From Strigamia acuminata (lineage: Eukaryota > Arthropoda > Chilopoda > Geophilomorpha > Linotaeniidae): a DNA stretch of 64,000 nt. The stretch's first letter is position 1. Every line of letters starts with the position of its first letter. Shown one piece after another: positions 1 through 9,818 of the stretch. Location of the stretch: positions 18,228,001-18,292,000 of the forward strand of contig OX442316.1 of assembly GCA_949358305.1 (NCBI GenBank), given 5' to 3'. A model generated the notes under the pieces. The model had not been told where the DNA came from. It saw nothing but the letters and a program-made list of their open reading frames with translations, and made no database searches. A program made the position numbers and the translations under genes.

Positions 1-2
1 AA

Positions 3-197
3 GTTGCATTTGCCAAAATAAGATCATTGCACCAAGAGATAAACGACGTGTATCAAGTTGACGGGCAAGGATGTTGGAATATTTACTGGAATGATTCTCC
101 CAATCCAATTCACTTTCAATTTTTTAAAGCGACAAGGTCGGGAAAAAAATTTGTGGTATCACTAGGACCAGTCACTTTTGAGATTTATACAGGATGA
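3..197 (+). CDS. Partial open frame entering from the left edge, unknown protein
   Basis: Frame 3 is open from the first bases of the window to a TGA at 195-197, giving 64 codons without a start, so it would be the end of something lying to the left. The translation has mixed, protein-like composition (for example FVVSLGPVTFEIY near the end) rather than low complexity. I do not recognise the family. The stop codon falls just inside the left terminal repeat of the inverted-repeat element that starts at 190, so the original reading frame may have been cut short by that insertion, or the frame may itself belong to a transposon. An open run of this length could also occur by chance in one of six frames. 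Confidence 0.35.
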   Translation, partial: VAFAKIRSLHQEINDVYQVDGQGCWNIYWNDSPNPIHFQFFKATRSGKKFVVSLGPVTFEIYTG

Positions 198-545
198 GTC
201 AAAAGACTGGACACATCTTTTTTCTTGAAAATGACTGAAGATATATCAATTCTAATAATGCGGTCGAATAGGAAGTCGATGGCGGGCTATCCAGTAGTGA
301 CGTCAAATTTGACTCGGAAGGTCATCTTCAAAGTTATTCATTTTGTGGTTTTTAAACGGTTGAAGATAGAGCAAAATTTCCAATTACAAAGTTGTAGAGC
401 ACAATCGAATTAGTACTACGCAACTTTTTTAGGCATCTTAGGTTAGATGGTTTTTTTTAAAAAAGGGAAAACAAATTAGCAAAGTGATATATCTCGAGTC
501 ATTTTCAAGAGAATATTTGCATGTGCAGACTTTTGACTCGCTCTG
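190..545. mobile_element. Non-autonomous inverted-repeat (MITE-like) element
   Basis: The ends are inverted copies: CAGGATGAGTCAAAAG at 190-205 and, read on the minus strand from 545, CAGAGCGAGTCAAAAG. The similarity continues with gaps and mismatches through a GAAAATGACT core to about 249 on the left and about 484 on the right. The 356 bp interior has no convincing coding capacity. I could not find a clean target-site duplication, so the exact ends and the superfamily are open. Confidence 0.55.
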
Positions 546-592
546 CATGAAAGTGACTTATTAACACACCACCTATGGTTTGTGCCTGGTTT

Positions 593-959
593 CTTGATGC
601 CAAATTCAAACTGCGCATCACTTCTGCATATGCATTTAACACAAAGCAACAATATTTCAGTGTCATGGAGTAAAACCCTTTAGGTACAACTGCAAGATTT
701 GAACAATACACAATCCTTTCTTTGTTTATTTACCTGACGAAACATTTTGCCTAAGGAGTAGAAAAAATCTGCCCATAGGTGGCAAAAAGAATTGTATTCG
801 TCTAAAACTCAGAAGTGGTATAAAAATTGTGTAGAAAATAATAATTTGTGGAATATTCCACAGAGAACTGCTAGTTAAACTTAATACTGCTAAATAACGA
901 CTGGAATTAAGGAAATAATCTGCGCAGAATGGGATGTGCAGTGTGAATTTGGCATCAAG
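593..959. mobile_element. Second inverted-repeat element next to the first
   Basis: Bases 593-619 and 933-959 are inverted copies of each other over 27 bp with two mismatches (outer part CTTGATGCCAAATTCA). The interior of about 310 bp is AT-rich and shows no coding sequence. No clear target-site duplication was seen. It could be an independent MITE or an inner part of a larger composite that includes the element at 190-545. Confidence 0.45.
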
Positions 960-1604
960 TTACTATACTGTGGGAAAATTGAAGTGCCTGGATGTAACAT
1001 TATTGAAGGCTTTCGTGTCATTTTAAGATAATAAATGTTAATTTGTAAAAATGGCCGCCGATCTCGCGTATATGAACTGAAATCGTTACATGCGTAATTT
1101 GATTTTAAGAAAATGTATTGTTGACAAATTGAAAAGCGTGGGAATGTTATTTGTGAGTATTTGTTGTGTTAGCACATATTATGTGGGCTATAGGCATTGT
1201 GTGCAGAAATCAGTGAATCAATGGACTGTATTCATCTTTCCAACCGACAAAGAAGCGATAATAAAATGTGTTGACGAAAACTAAAAACAATACTTGTGTT
1301 ATAGTGAATAAATAAACGTTGTAATCTAATTCCGTTCTAATAATCTCACGTCACGTGCGCAGCGAGCAAAATAGCGGATAAGTCTTTTGATCTTTATTTT
1401 TTATTTCTTTAATTTATTCCAATTTATATTTTTTTTTATTTTCTTGTCCTTTTCAGTTTATTGAAATTTGAGTTTGTGATTTACAGAAATTTCAGAAATA
1501 ATCGCACGAGTGAGTTCTTCCTTTCCTTTCCTCTCCTTTGGTAGTATCTAAGGGTACCTCAGGCAGCGCATTTTCTCCTCCTTACTTTCCCGTTTGCTCT
1601 GCAG
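960..1604. other. Intergenic-like stretch with polyadenylation signals
   Basis: No coding sequence is evident. Tandem AATAAA hexamers at 1307-1316 followed by GT-containing sequence could end a plus-strand transcript coming from the left, such as one carrying the frame at 3-197. A short GC-richer segment around 1345-1375 contains CACGTG and might be promoter DNA for the following plus-strand exons. From 1380 to 1604 the sequence is T- and C-rich and ends in a pyrimidine tract with CAG at 1604. Confidence 0.4.
1307..1316 (+). terminator. Overlapping AATAAA polyadenylation signals
   Basis: Two overlapping AATAAA hexamers (1307-1312 and 1311-1316) are followed by GT-containing sequence. They are in the right orientation to end a plus-strand transcript that includes the open frame stopping at 197. 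The motif alone is weak evidence in AT-rich DNA. Confidence 0.3.
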
Positions 1605-1764
1605 ATTACTTCGTGCGCGAACACATTTATGTCGCTCGGATCCGTGTAAAATTTGTGAAGATTTTGCTCGATCCAACACTCAGCGACGCATCGAGGAAAT
1701 AATTGTGTTGTGTCGACCTAAACTGAAAAAAAAAATATTCCACTTTCCCCCATTTCTTTTACAG

Positions 1765-1892
1765 AGCATGCGCCGTCTTAGACCTTCACTTTTCTTTCTT
1801 TTTTTCTTGATCGTCACGATTCAATCCGGCGCCAAGTGGAAATTACCTCGAGATTTAAATTGTATCCATGGCAACAGGCGCTCAGCCGTCGT
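1765..1892 (+). CDS. Candidate first coding exon with signal-peptide-like start (partial gene)
   Basis: A strong pyrimidine tract and CAG end at 1764. ATG is at 1768-1770 and the frame is open to a donor GTAAGC at 1893. The 41 codons begin with a basic start (MRRLRP), then a hydrophobic run of Phe, Leu, Ile and Val to about residue 18, then small residues (SGA) suitable for signal-peptidase cleavage, so the product would be secreted or membrane-inserted. The exon ends in phase 2 and joins in frame to the exon at 2967-3079. The hydrophobic stretch is encoded by a pyrimidine-rich tract of the kind common in introns here, so it could be an accident. The exon may extend upstream to the alternative acceptor at 1604. 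No family was recognised. Confidence 0.4.
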
Positions 1893-2966
1893 GTAAGCTT
1901 TCTAGAGTTTTGAAGGAGAGGAAATGTGAGTCTGTCAAAAGTCATAACTTGTAGAGAATTTATTGAGCATTGCCTTAGTTTTGAAGGGAATTTTTTTTTT
2001 AAATGGAAGTGCTCGGGATAAATAATAAAAAAAAGTGTTGAAAAATTTACACGTTGAAGCGAACGCAATTATCGAGGTGTATTGTAACTCGTATTGCTTT
2101 GCAATTGGATTTGTTTTGCGTGAAAAGTTGTTTTAGAAATGTGCTTTTGAATTTCCTTTGCTCGATTTTTTTTTTGTTTATTTAAAAGAGTAAAATTGGT
2201 GTATGGGGACTATTTTTAGGGACTTGTTTATTATTATCGAATATGGGAGTCAACAACTTGATTCCCGTTTCGTTTCTCGTCTATTTTCTATTTCCTGTCT
2301 GAGGAATTGCAATTGGGTAAAGTGAATTGCTGTTTTCCTGTTTAGTTCTGCATTTCTGAGAGCAAATACATTTTGCCACTATGTCTGGTGCACATATTTG
2401 ATCAAAAGTGTTGTAGATTTTAAAGAAACAGGAGGAAAAAGATCAATTGGGTGGAGATTTTTTTTCCTCTTTTGAACACACTACCAGTGGTTAATTAGGC
2501 AAAGTACAAAGATTTTGACATAATTTACAGGGCAATTATTTTGAGTTCTTAATGGACGACAATACTGGCTTTTTTTTACATTTTTTTTTACATTTTCTAA
2601 TTATCGTGGAAAGGTGTGGTCTATTTTTAGGTAAAGGAAAATTTGACTTAAAGGGAAAACTTAAGATATTGATATTTTAAATATTAAAGAAGATGAAAAA
2701 ATTAGAGTTTGTTAATTTTTAATTTTTGTCTTTTATTTTTTTAAGTTTTTTGTTGCTGCTAAATTGAAATGTCTTTTCCAATAATATTTGCACTATTTGA
2801 AACGGATTTAAATTTATGTAAAATAGTAATCGTTCCGAATCATGACGTTCTAATGAATAATTATACATATTTTTATGTCACATGTCAATCAAAAAATACA
2901 AAAAAATAAGATAAAAATGATTAATACCTAGAATTTATGAGGAAATTTTTTTTTTTTTTTTTGCAG

Positions 2967-3079
2967 ATTTATGTTGAAACAAGCAAATCACGTGACTGTA
3001 GTGATTCAGCACCGACAAGATGGCGGAGCAGTGTTTGTCTATCGTGTCCTAGCTGGAGTCGAAACAATCAACACTCGAG
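2967..3079 (+). CDS. Candidate second coding exon of the same plus-strand gene
   Basis: A long T tract and GCAG end at 2966, a near-ideal acceptor, and GTGAGG follows at 3080. Reading on from the exon ending at 1892 completes a Val codon and gives 37 further codons ending in phase 1. The residues alternate like beta strands (for example HVTVVIQHRQDGGAVFVYRV). Of the other two frames, one stops at once and one is Ser/Arg-rich, as off-frame translations often are. Splice sites and phase agree with the upstream exon, but no domain was recognised. The next exon of this gene is uncertain; the phase would fit exons at 16422, 47452 or another. Confidence 0.45.
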
Positions 3080-4191
3080 GTGAGGAAATCAATTATTTAT
3101 CAAATCAATTATTTTCCAACCACGTGAGGTTTAATTTGTTACGTTGGTGACAAGAGACGACGTATTTTAAAGTTAAAAAATAAAAAAAAATAAAAAAAAA
3201 AAGATGGAATGTTCACACTTGAACTGTTCAATAAAGAGACGAGTAAAGAAAGTGAGAGTGCGCATGCTTAGAAAGGTGTATAGCGAATAATTTGGTCGAC
3301 TCCTCCCTGGGGAATGTGAAGGGATGAAGAGGGAGACTCTGATTTTCCATTCACGACTAGTGGGATGGGAATGGATGGAGATGCCTGATGTGAGGTTGGG
3401 CCTGGAGCACGACAATTTTCAAGGGATCTGACGCGAAAATAAACCAGCCTCGAGCATTTTGCTGCCAAATGTTTTGATGAAGGTGCAGAGTGAGAGAAGA
3501 GCGAGCGAGAGAGAGAGAGAGAGAGAGAGCGCGTTCAAATTTCTTTGTCAAGGTGAGGCCGATCATGGGATTGATTTTGGCGCCTCGCACGACTCTGTGC
3601 CAATATAGATCAATATTCGTTTTTACACTTTACTGGTTCCTCAATTCTGTTATGTCGGATTCGAAATTGGCGCCCAAAGGTGAGATAAAAGGGCATCTTG
3701 GTTACAATCACATTCCCTTTGCTGCAGCAACCTGACCTGGTCCATAGGGCAGCTTGATTCGAGTTTATACAGATTTGCAGCAAGTCTTTTTCCCATTTTT
3801 AGGCGGAAATTCGATCACCTTGCAATGATTTTTCCAGCTGTTGACAAAAAAATTAGATTAATTTTTTATTTTATTTTTTACCTCACGTTTTGCATTTGGT
3901 TTCTTCCTGTTCACGCCAAATGACACAATCGATGGTGCTACACGAATTGAATCTTTGAGGCCTAATGTGAAAAATGGAATGGAGTAACGGAGACGCTCTT
4001 AGGGCTAATTTAATTAGGTAAAAGAAATGGTAAATGTGATCGATACGGTGTCGAATTTTATTCCTCCTTCAATTTAATACGATTTGATCGAGTTTTGCTT
4101 GTGTTTGATGGCTTCCTGGCAGCTTTTGCACTCTTTGAGCATTCTCTTTGGCTCCACTAATGGCAAAGGGTTGTTGTGCCTGCGAAGAAGG
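3080..4191 (+). other. Intron-like stretch up to the retrotransposon
   Basis: No convincing gene was found. The stretch contains AT-rich sequence, a (GA)n run at 3507-3529 and several T tracts. It ends with the short sequence AAGAAGG at 4185-4191, which abuts the BEL/Pao element and recurs after its far end. Confidence 0.5.
3507..3529 (+). repeat. (GA)n microsatellite
   Basis: An uninterrupted GA dinucleotide run of about 23 bp inside the intron-like stretch. Confidence 0.95.
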
Positions 4192-4518
4192 TGTGAAAAC
4201 TGGCGTTGTTAGAAGTAACAAGGTCGCACGAGTTCGAGGGAAAGAGCACGGCGCAGCACAGAGAAGCCAACCTGCAGGAGGTGTTTTTGAGTGATATTGG
4301 ATGACGCGTGACCGGAAGTGCTGTAAAAGTGTCATAAATTATCTTGTTTCACCCTTTGTTCCCCTGAATTTGTACTTGTGACCCCCAGAAATTACAATAA
4401 ACTTGTTCTTAACCCAAAAAAGACATGCTTTATTTCGAGAATTCATAAAAGTTAGAAAAGTAGTAAATTTACACAGTTTTAGTCAAAATTAGTTACAAAT
4501 CGACTTTGCGAATCTTCA
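4192..4518 (+). repeat. 5' LTR of BEL/Pao element
   Basis: 327 bp, starting TGTGAAAAC and ending CTTCA, so it has the usual TG...CA ends. It matches the 3' LTR base for base as far as I can read. It contains AATAAA at 4396-4401. The element promoter should lie upstream of that signal. If the boundary is set instead by a 5-bp duplication GAAGG, the LTR would be 329 bp and end in CAAA. Confidence 0.95.
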
Positions 4519-4520
4519 AA

Positions 4521-4538
4521 TGGTGCCGAAACCCGGGA
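4521..4538 (+). promoter_or_regulatory. Primer-binding site, complementary to tRNA-Phe 3' end
   Basis: TGGTGCCGAAACCCGGGA lies two bases after the 5' LTR. It is the complement of the 18-nt 3' end of the animal cytosolic tRNA-Phe as I know it (acceptor GCCGAAA, ending TTTCGGCACCA). This is where minus-strand DNA synthesis would be primed. A search against the tRNAs of the host would confirm the match. Confidence 0.85.
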
Positions 4539-4619
4539 AAATCAGTGAATCCGGACAGAAATAAGTAGAAAACAGCATCGTAAAGCCGACCACGCCGAAT
4601 TTTGACCGAAAATTTCAAA

Positions 4620-7600
4620 ATGGACGCCCTTGATCGTTTGCGCGCTCAACAAGCCACGTCCAGAGAAGGAGCCAAGCGGTTATGTAATGCGGTACTCGTC
4701 GAATTAGCCAACGTTGCTCCAGAAATCCTCGCGTTGAAACGATTAAAAAACCAGTTGTTAGCAAAGAGTGAACAATTGACAGCGCTCGACGATAAGATAT
4801 CGCCGATGATTGTTACGCGTGCGGATTTGGAGAAAGAAGAAAGCGACAACGAAGATTTCCGTGAGTTGATAATCGACTCTCTTACCGATATTGAAGTCAA
4901 ATTGGAAGAACTTTTACGGCCACCAGCACCAGTTATACCCCCAGCGATTCCAATCGGCGGCAGCGCCACGAGCAACTCAGGCGAAGGGACAATAAAGCTG
5001 CCAAAGTTAGTAATGCGGAATTTCAGCGGGAATCCTGTTGAGTGGTCAAAGTTTTGGTCCAATTTCGAGTTGAGTGTCCACGGCAACGGTTCACTTACAG
5101 CAAAAGCCAAATTCGTATATTTGAACTCAGTTCTCGAAGGTACTGCAGCAACAGTTGTTCATGGTCTCAAAATCAGCGATGAGAACTATGAAACTGCAGT
5201 AACTTTACTTCAAAATCGATTTGGGCGAAAAGAAGTCATCGTGAACGCTCACATTCAGACTTTGATGAAACTTAAACCAGTAAAACGAGTTAGCGACCTC
5301 GTTGAGTTGCGTAGACTCTACGACACGTGCGAATTGCATATTCGAAGTCTCGAGACTGAAGAAATCGATACAGCCACGTTTGGAATTGTATTGTGTCCAT
5401 TGATACGAAATGCGGTGCCTGACGTTATTGCACTTGATTTTGCACGCAAAAATAAAGAAAACACTCACGATATGAAACTGTTTTTGGAGTTTTTCAGAGC
5501 CGAACTGGAGTTACGAGAAGAACACGTAGCCGTGAGCGACCAGACAGAGAAACCAGCCGCCAAGACGTTCGTCGACTACAAGAAGCCGACGCGTAACGAC
5601 AAAATAGCCTCAGCCAATGCATTGACTACCAACGTTTCATCATCCAGTTGCGTATTCTGCGACGATGCGTCGCACAAGAAGGAAGATTGTCCGCTCAACA
5701 TTCCAGATCGATTGAAGCGGTGCATGTCAAAACGAACGTGTTTTAGATGTTTGGGCAGCAAACATATGGCGCGCAGCTGTCCCCAGAAAGAGAAGTGTGT
5801 GAACTGTGAGCGGTTTCACCATATCCTGTTGTGCGAAGCGTCGAATACCAAGCCAGAGACCGTGCTTGTGTCAACGTTGACAGCAGCAGCAATTACAGCA
5901 GAGAACACTGACTTATTTTTGCAAGTATTAATGACAAATGTGGAATCGAATTGTAAAACCAAGGCTGTGCAGTGCATGTTTGATGGCGGAAGCCACAGAT
6001 CGTTTATTAGCCAGAAACTAGTGAATGAACTCGATGCCCAAGTAGTGGGAAAGCAAAATATGCAGATTTCCAGTTTTGGCGACTCTAAAACAGAGAGCGT
6101 TTGTCGTCGTCGCGTGAAAGTGACTTTAAGAAATATTACCGATACTAATAAGTTTGTTGATTTAGAATTGATCGAGGTGCCACGAATAACTCACTCAGTC
6201 GCGAGGCAGTCGGGTCCAAACGTGCGCGAGATGTTGCGCAAACACAAGATCACCTTAAATATCGACCAGATGTCGACCCAACAAGACGAGGTGGCAATTC
6301 TAATTGGAGCGGACCACTTTTGGCGTATCGTAACAGGCGAATCGAAACGTTTAGATGAGGGATTGATGTGTCTTCACACGTCTCTCGGTTGGACAATCCA
6401 CGGCGCGATCAGAAGCCAAGATGAAACGGTTAGACAGTCAGCAACCCACGTGAATCTTGTGCAGTATGAAGACCGACTCGACCACCTTCTTCAACGTTTT
6501 TGGGAGTTGGAAGCAGTAGGCATTCCCCACGAAACTCTCACCAGCGCCCAGGACGAAGATGATCAAGCAGTAGCAAAATTTAAAGAGTCCATCAACTGGA
6601 CGGGTGAGCGGTACGAGGTGCGACTGCCTTGGTTGCTGGACAAATCAGAGTTGGACAGCAACTATCAAATTGCACTTAAGAGACTGTGGAATCTTGTTCG
6701 CAAGTTTAAACAAAATCCGGACTTGTACCACCGCTATAAGAAGGTTCTGGACGACCAGAAAATCGCTGGAATAATCGAAACGGCCCCAGAAGTAGCCAAC
6801 CAGACTGGGTGTTACTACCTCCCACATCGACCAGTAATTCGAGAGCGGAGAAGCACCACAAAATTGCGCATAGTCTACGACGCCTCGTCGCACGCGCAGA
6901 AGAGTCGCTCTCTCAACGACTGCCTGTTTACAGGGCCAAATCTCCTTCCAGAATTAATCAATGCCCTTTTATTTTTCAGACAATTCATTGTGGCATTGAT
7001 TGGAGACATTAAACAAGCGTTTCATCAAATTTTGCTGGCGTTAGCTGACCGAGATGCGGTGAGGTTTCTGTGGATCGCGGATGGATGGGACGTTGAAGGA
7101 CCAATCGTGTTGGAGATTCTCCGACAAACCAGAGTCCTATTTGGAGCATCTCCAAGTCCCTATCTCTTGAACGGAACGATACAACACCATCTCGAACAAT
7201 ATGCAGATCGTTTTCCCGAATTAATTATGAAATTGTTAAAGAGATTTTATGTTGATGACTTTTTGAACAGTGAAAAGACAACAACAGAAGCCATTGATGT
7301 CTACAAGAAGACGTCAACAATCATGCTCGAAGCCAATATGGAACTAGTGAAGTGGTACAGCAATTCCCCAGTGCTACGAGAGCAATTTGCTGTTGACCAT
7401 CCAACTGCAACGTTCGAAAGTGAGCAAAAAGTGTTGGGCCTGAAGTGGAATGGTGAGAGAGACGACTTGTCACTAGAACTCGAGGATGTGAAAGCAACTT
7501 TGGAACGTGAATCGAACACTAAACGGCAGGTTATTCAATTGGTTGCACAGATCTTCGATCCGTTAGGATTTGCGTCGCCGTTTACAGTTTCAGGAAAGCT

Positions 7601-9818
7601 GTTTTTCCAGCAGTTGTGGAAATTGCAGATTGGATGGGACAGTCGTCTCTCCCTCGAACTTCTCGAACAGTGGGAGAAATGGAAAAAGCAGTTGCCATTG
7701 TTGGAAAATATTTGCGTGCCACGACATTTTGGATTGGATGCAGAATTGAATAATCACGAAATCCATCTGTTTTGTGATGCGAGCCCCTTAGCGTACGGGG
7801 TGGTGGCGTACAATCGTGTGCGTCACCCAAATGGAAGTTGTAATGTATTTTTTATTCTTTCCAAATGCAGGATCGCGCCAATTAAGACGATTACGTTGCC
7901 CAGACTCGAGTTGATGGGAGCTTTGCTGCTGGCCAGAATTGCGCACAGACTGAAACAATTCACCACTGCAAAAGTTACAGCTTGGACAGATTCGACAATC
8001 GTTTTGTGTTGGTTGAACGAGAAAAGGAAAGCCATTCCATTCGTAGCCAGGAGAGTGGAGGAAATCCAGATACACGTACCTTTTTCGAGTTGGCGACACT
8101 GTCCAGGAGTCCAGAATCCAGCAGACCTTCTAACACGAGGGATAGATGCAGAGGCGTTGATTCAAGCGAATACGTGGTGGAATGGCCCCGAGTGGCTTGT
8201 GAAGGACGAGAACGAATGGCCAGACATTAAAATAGACGAGAATAGCGACGAGATCGATTCAGAGGACTATTTGGCAGCAGCAGCCGTGATTCCAGAGCCA
8301 CCATTGATGGACGAGCCATCAAAATACGGCAGCTGGAGACGATTAGTACGAGTGACCGGATGGGTGCAAAGATTCGTCAAAAACACCAGAGACAAAGTTA
8401 GAAATGGCGCACCGTTGACGGTGGATGAATTATCGGCAGCAGAGCTTTATTGGCTTCGTGTAATGCAACAATCGAACTTTGCAACAGAACTCGCAGCACT
8501 CAGCCATCGTCAGGAGTTCGCTCATAACTCTTTTTTGAACAAAGTCTCGTGTTATATAGACGAAAATGGTTTAATGCGATTGAATACCAGATTGCGATGG
8601 GCAAAAATCGACAGCAACATGAAAAATCCTTATGTTTTGCCCTCAAATCACATTTTAACCACTCTTATCGTTTCAGAAGCACATCAAAGAATTTTCCACG
8701 GTGGACTTGGAGAGACTTTGGCAGAAATTCGTCAAAAGTTTTGGATGCCAAAGCTGAGAAGGACAGTAAAAAGCGTGTTACACAAATGTTTCGTGTGCAA
8801 GCGAGTGCAAGGACGTTTCGTGCGCCAGACAGAATCATCGTTGCCACCAGATCGTGTCACTCAAGCTGAGCCATTTCAAGTCGTTGGAGTCGACTTCGCG
8901 GGCCCATTGTACCAACGTAGTGGAGAAAAATGCTACATCGTCGTGTTCACGTGTGCGGTTGTTCGAGCCGTGCACTTGGAATTAGTTTCAAGCATGAATA
9001 CGGAGCGATTCATTCAGGCATTGAAACGATTTTTTGCGCGCAGAGGAGTCCCAAGCACGATCTACTCCGACAATGCGCTGACGTTCAAGCGAACAGAGAA
9101 AGAACTTTGTGTTTTGTTGAATGCAGTGAGAGGTGAACAGATACAAGGATTTCTGACCGAACGAGGCGTGAAATGGCAGTATATAGTCGAACGTGCACCG
9201 TGGTGGGGTGGCTTTTGGGAGCGAATGGTGAAGTCAACCAAGTCCAGCTTGAAAAAAGTCTTGGGAAAGTCATCCCTAGATTTTGAAGAATTGACAACCA
9301 TTCTCTCGGAAGTCGAGTCGTGCATAAATTCGCGACCACTCTCCTACGTATACACTGAAGACGAAGACAGTCACCCACTCACTCCAGCTCATTTTCTGGT
9401 CGGAAAACGAAGCTGTACTTTGCCAGACCCCAGCCAAAAAACGATTCAACAGTTGCCATCGACATCAGTCACGATTTTGAAGCGTTGGAAACTCCGTCAA
9501 CTGAAGTTAGGACATTGGTGGACGCGATGGCAAAAGGAATATCTCACCGAGCTGAGAGTTCACCGTAAAAATGATAAGAATTCACGAGAAGTTAAACAAG
9601 GAGATGTAGTTCTCGTAGAAGAGTTAAACCAGCCCAGGATGACCTGGAAAATAGGAAGAGTCGTTGAGATATTCCGTGGACGAGACGGTCGTGTTCGCGC
9701 ATGTGAGATAAAGTTACCAGTCGGAAAGAACTTGCGTCGACCAGTACAGCGATTGTGCGTTCTGGAAACTCACGACATGGAAGAGTTGAGTGGTGATACC
9801 ACTCCGGCCCCAGTGTGA
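4620..9818 (+). CDS. gag-pol: BEL/Pao gag-pol polyprotein
   Basis: One 1,732-residue frame. I place the start at ATG 4620 (context AAAATGG), not at the in-frame TTG 4602. Gag (about residues 125-270) is of the DUF1759 type. Three zinc knuckles follow at 344-357, 374-387 (both C-X2-C-X4-H-X4-C) and 393-405 (variant spacing). The aspartic protease has its catalytic Asp at 455 in FDGGS. Reverse transcriptase has Asp796 (GDIKQAF) and YVDD at 877-880. RNase H has Asp1053, Glu1097 and Asp1124. Integrase has an H1355, H1360, C1390, C1393 zinc site, then Asp1425, Asp1484 and Glu1534. A DUF5641-like tail spans about 1632-1725. All key residues are present. The TGA stop at 9816-9818 lies inside the 3' LTR. 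The polyprotein would be cleaved by its own protease. No env follows. Confidence 0.97.
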   Translation: MDALDRLRAQQATSREGAKRLCNAVLVELANVAPEILALKRLKNQLLAKSEQLTALDDKISPMIVTRADLEKEESDNEDFRELIIDSLTDIEVKLEELLRPPAPVIPPAIPIGGSATSNSGEGTIKLPKLVMRNFSGNPVEWSKFWSNFELSVHGNGSLTAKAKFVYLNSVLEGTAATVVHGLKISDENYETAVTLLQNRFGRKEVIVNAHIQTLMKLKPVKRVSDLVELRRLYDTCELHIRSLETEEIDTATFGIVLCPLIRNAVPDVIALDFARKNKENTHDMKLFLEFFRAELELREEHVAVSDQTEKPAAKTFVDYKKPTRNDKIASANALTTNVSSSSCVFCDDASHKKEDCPLNIPDRLKRCMSKRTCFRCLGSKHMARSCPQKEKCVNCERFHHILLCEASNTKPETVLVSTLTAAAITAENTDLFLQVLMTNVESNCKTKAVQCMFDGGSHRSFISQKLVNELDAQVVGKQNMQISSFGDSKTESVCRRRVKVTLRNITDTNKFVDLELIEVPRITHSVARQSGPNVREMLRKHKITLNIDQMSTQQDEVAILIGADHFWRIVTGESKRLDEGLMCLHTSLGWTIHGAIRSQDETVRQSATHVNLVQYEDRLDHLLQRFWELEAVGIPHETLTSAQDEDDQAVAKFKESINWTGERYEVRLPWLLDKSELDSNYQIALKRLWNLVRKFKQNPDLYHRYKKVLDDQKIAGIIETAPEVANQTGCYYLPHRPVIRERRSTTKLRIVYDASSHAQKSRSLNDCLFTGPNLLPELINALLFFRQFIVALIGDIKQAFHQILLALADRDAVRFLWIADGWDVEGPIVLEILRQTRVLFGASPSPYLLNGTIQHHLEQYADRFPELIMKLLKRFYVDDFLNSEKTTTEAIDVYKKTSTIMLEANMELVKWYSNSPVLREQFAVDHPTATFESEQKVLGLKWNGERDDLSLELEDVKATLERESNTKRQVIQLVAQIFDPLGFASPFTVSGKLFFQQLWKLQIGWDSRLSLELLEQWEKWKKQLPLLENICVPRHFGLDAELNNHEIHLFCDASPLAYGVVAYNRVRHPNGSCNVFFILSKCRIAPIKTITLPRLELMGALLLARIAHRLKQFTTAKVTAWTDSTIVLCWLNEKRKAIPFVARRVEEIQIHVPFSSWRHCPGVQNPADLLTRGIDAEALIQANTWWNGPEWLVKDENEWPDIKIDENSDEIDSEDYLAAAAVIPEPPLMDEPSKYGSWRRLVRVTGWVQRFVKNTRDKVRNGAPLTVDELSAAELYWLRVMQQSNFATELAALSHRQEFAHNSFLNKVSCYIDENGLMRLNTRLRWAKIDSNMKNPYVLPSNHILTTLIVSEAHQRIFHGGLGETLAEIRQKFWMPKLRRTVKSVLHKCFVCKRVQGRFVRQTESSLPPDRVTQAEPFQVVGVDFAGPLYQRSGEKCYIVVFTCAVVRAVHLELVSSMNTERFIQALKRFFARRGVPSTIYSDNALTFKRTEKELCVLLNAVRGEQIQGFLTERGVKWQYIVERAPWWGGFWERMVKSTKSSLKKVLGKSSLDFEELTTILSEVESCINSRPLSYVYTEDEDSHPLTPAHFLVGKRSCTLPDPSQKTIQQLPSTSVTILKRWKLRQLKLGHWWTRWQKEYLTELRVHRKNDKNSREVKQGDVVLVEELNQPRMTWKIGRVVEIFRGRDGRVRACEIKLPVGKNLRRPVQRLCVLETHDMEELSGDTTPAPV

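Noticed and set aside
4069-4335. Minus-strand open frames over the LTRs (also at 9592-9957)
   Set aside because: They are the same LTR sequence read backwards, which is why the two share their first 48 or so residues. They are not genes.
4602-4619. Start of gag-pol at 4602
   Set aside because: The codon there is TTG. The first ATG in frame is at 4620 with a good context, so I use that as the start.
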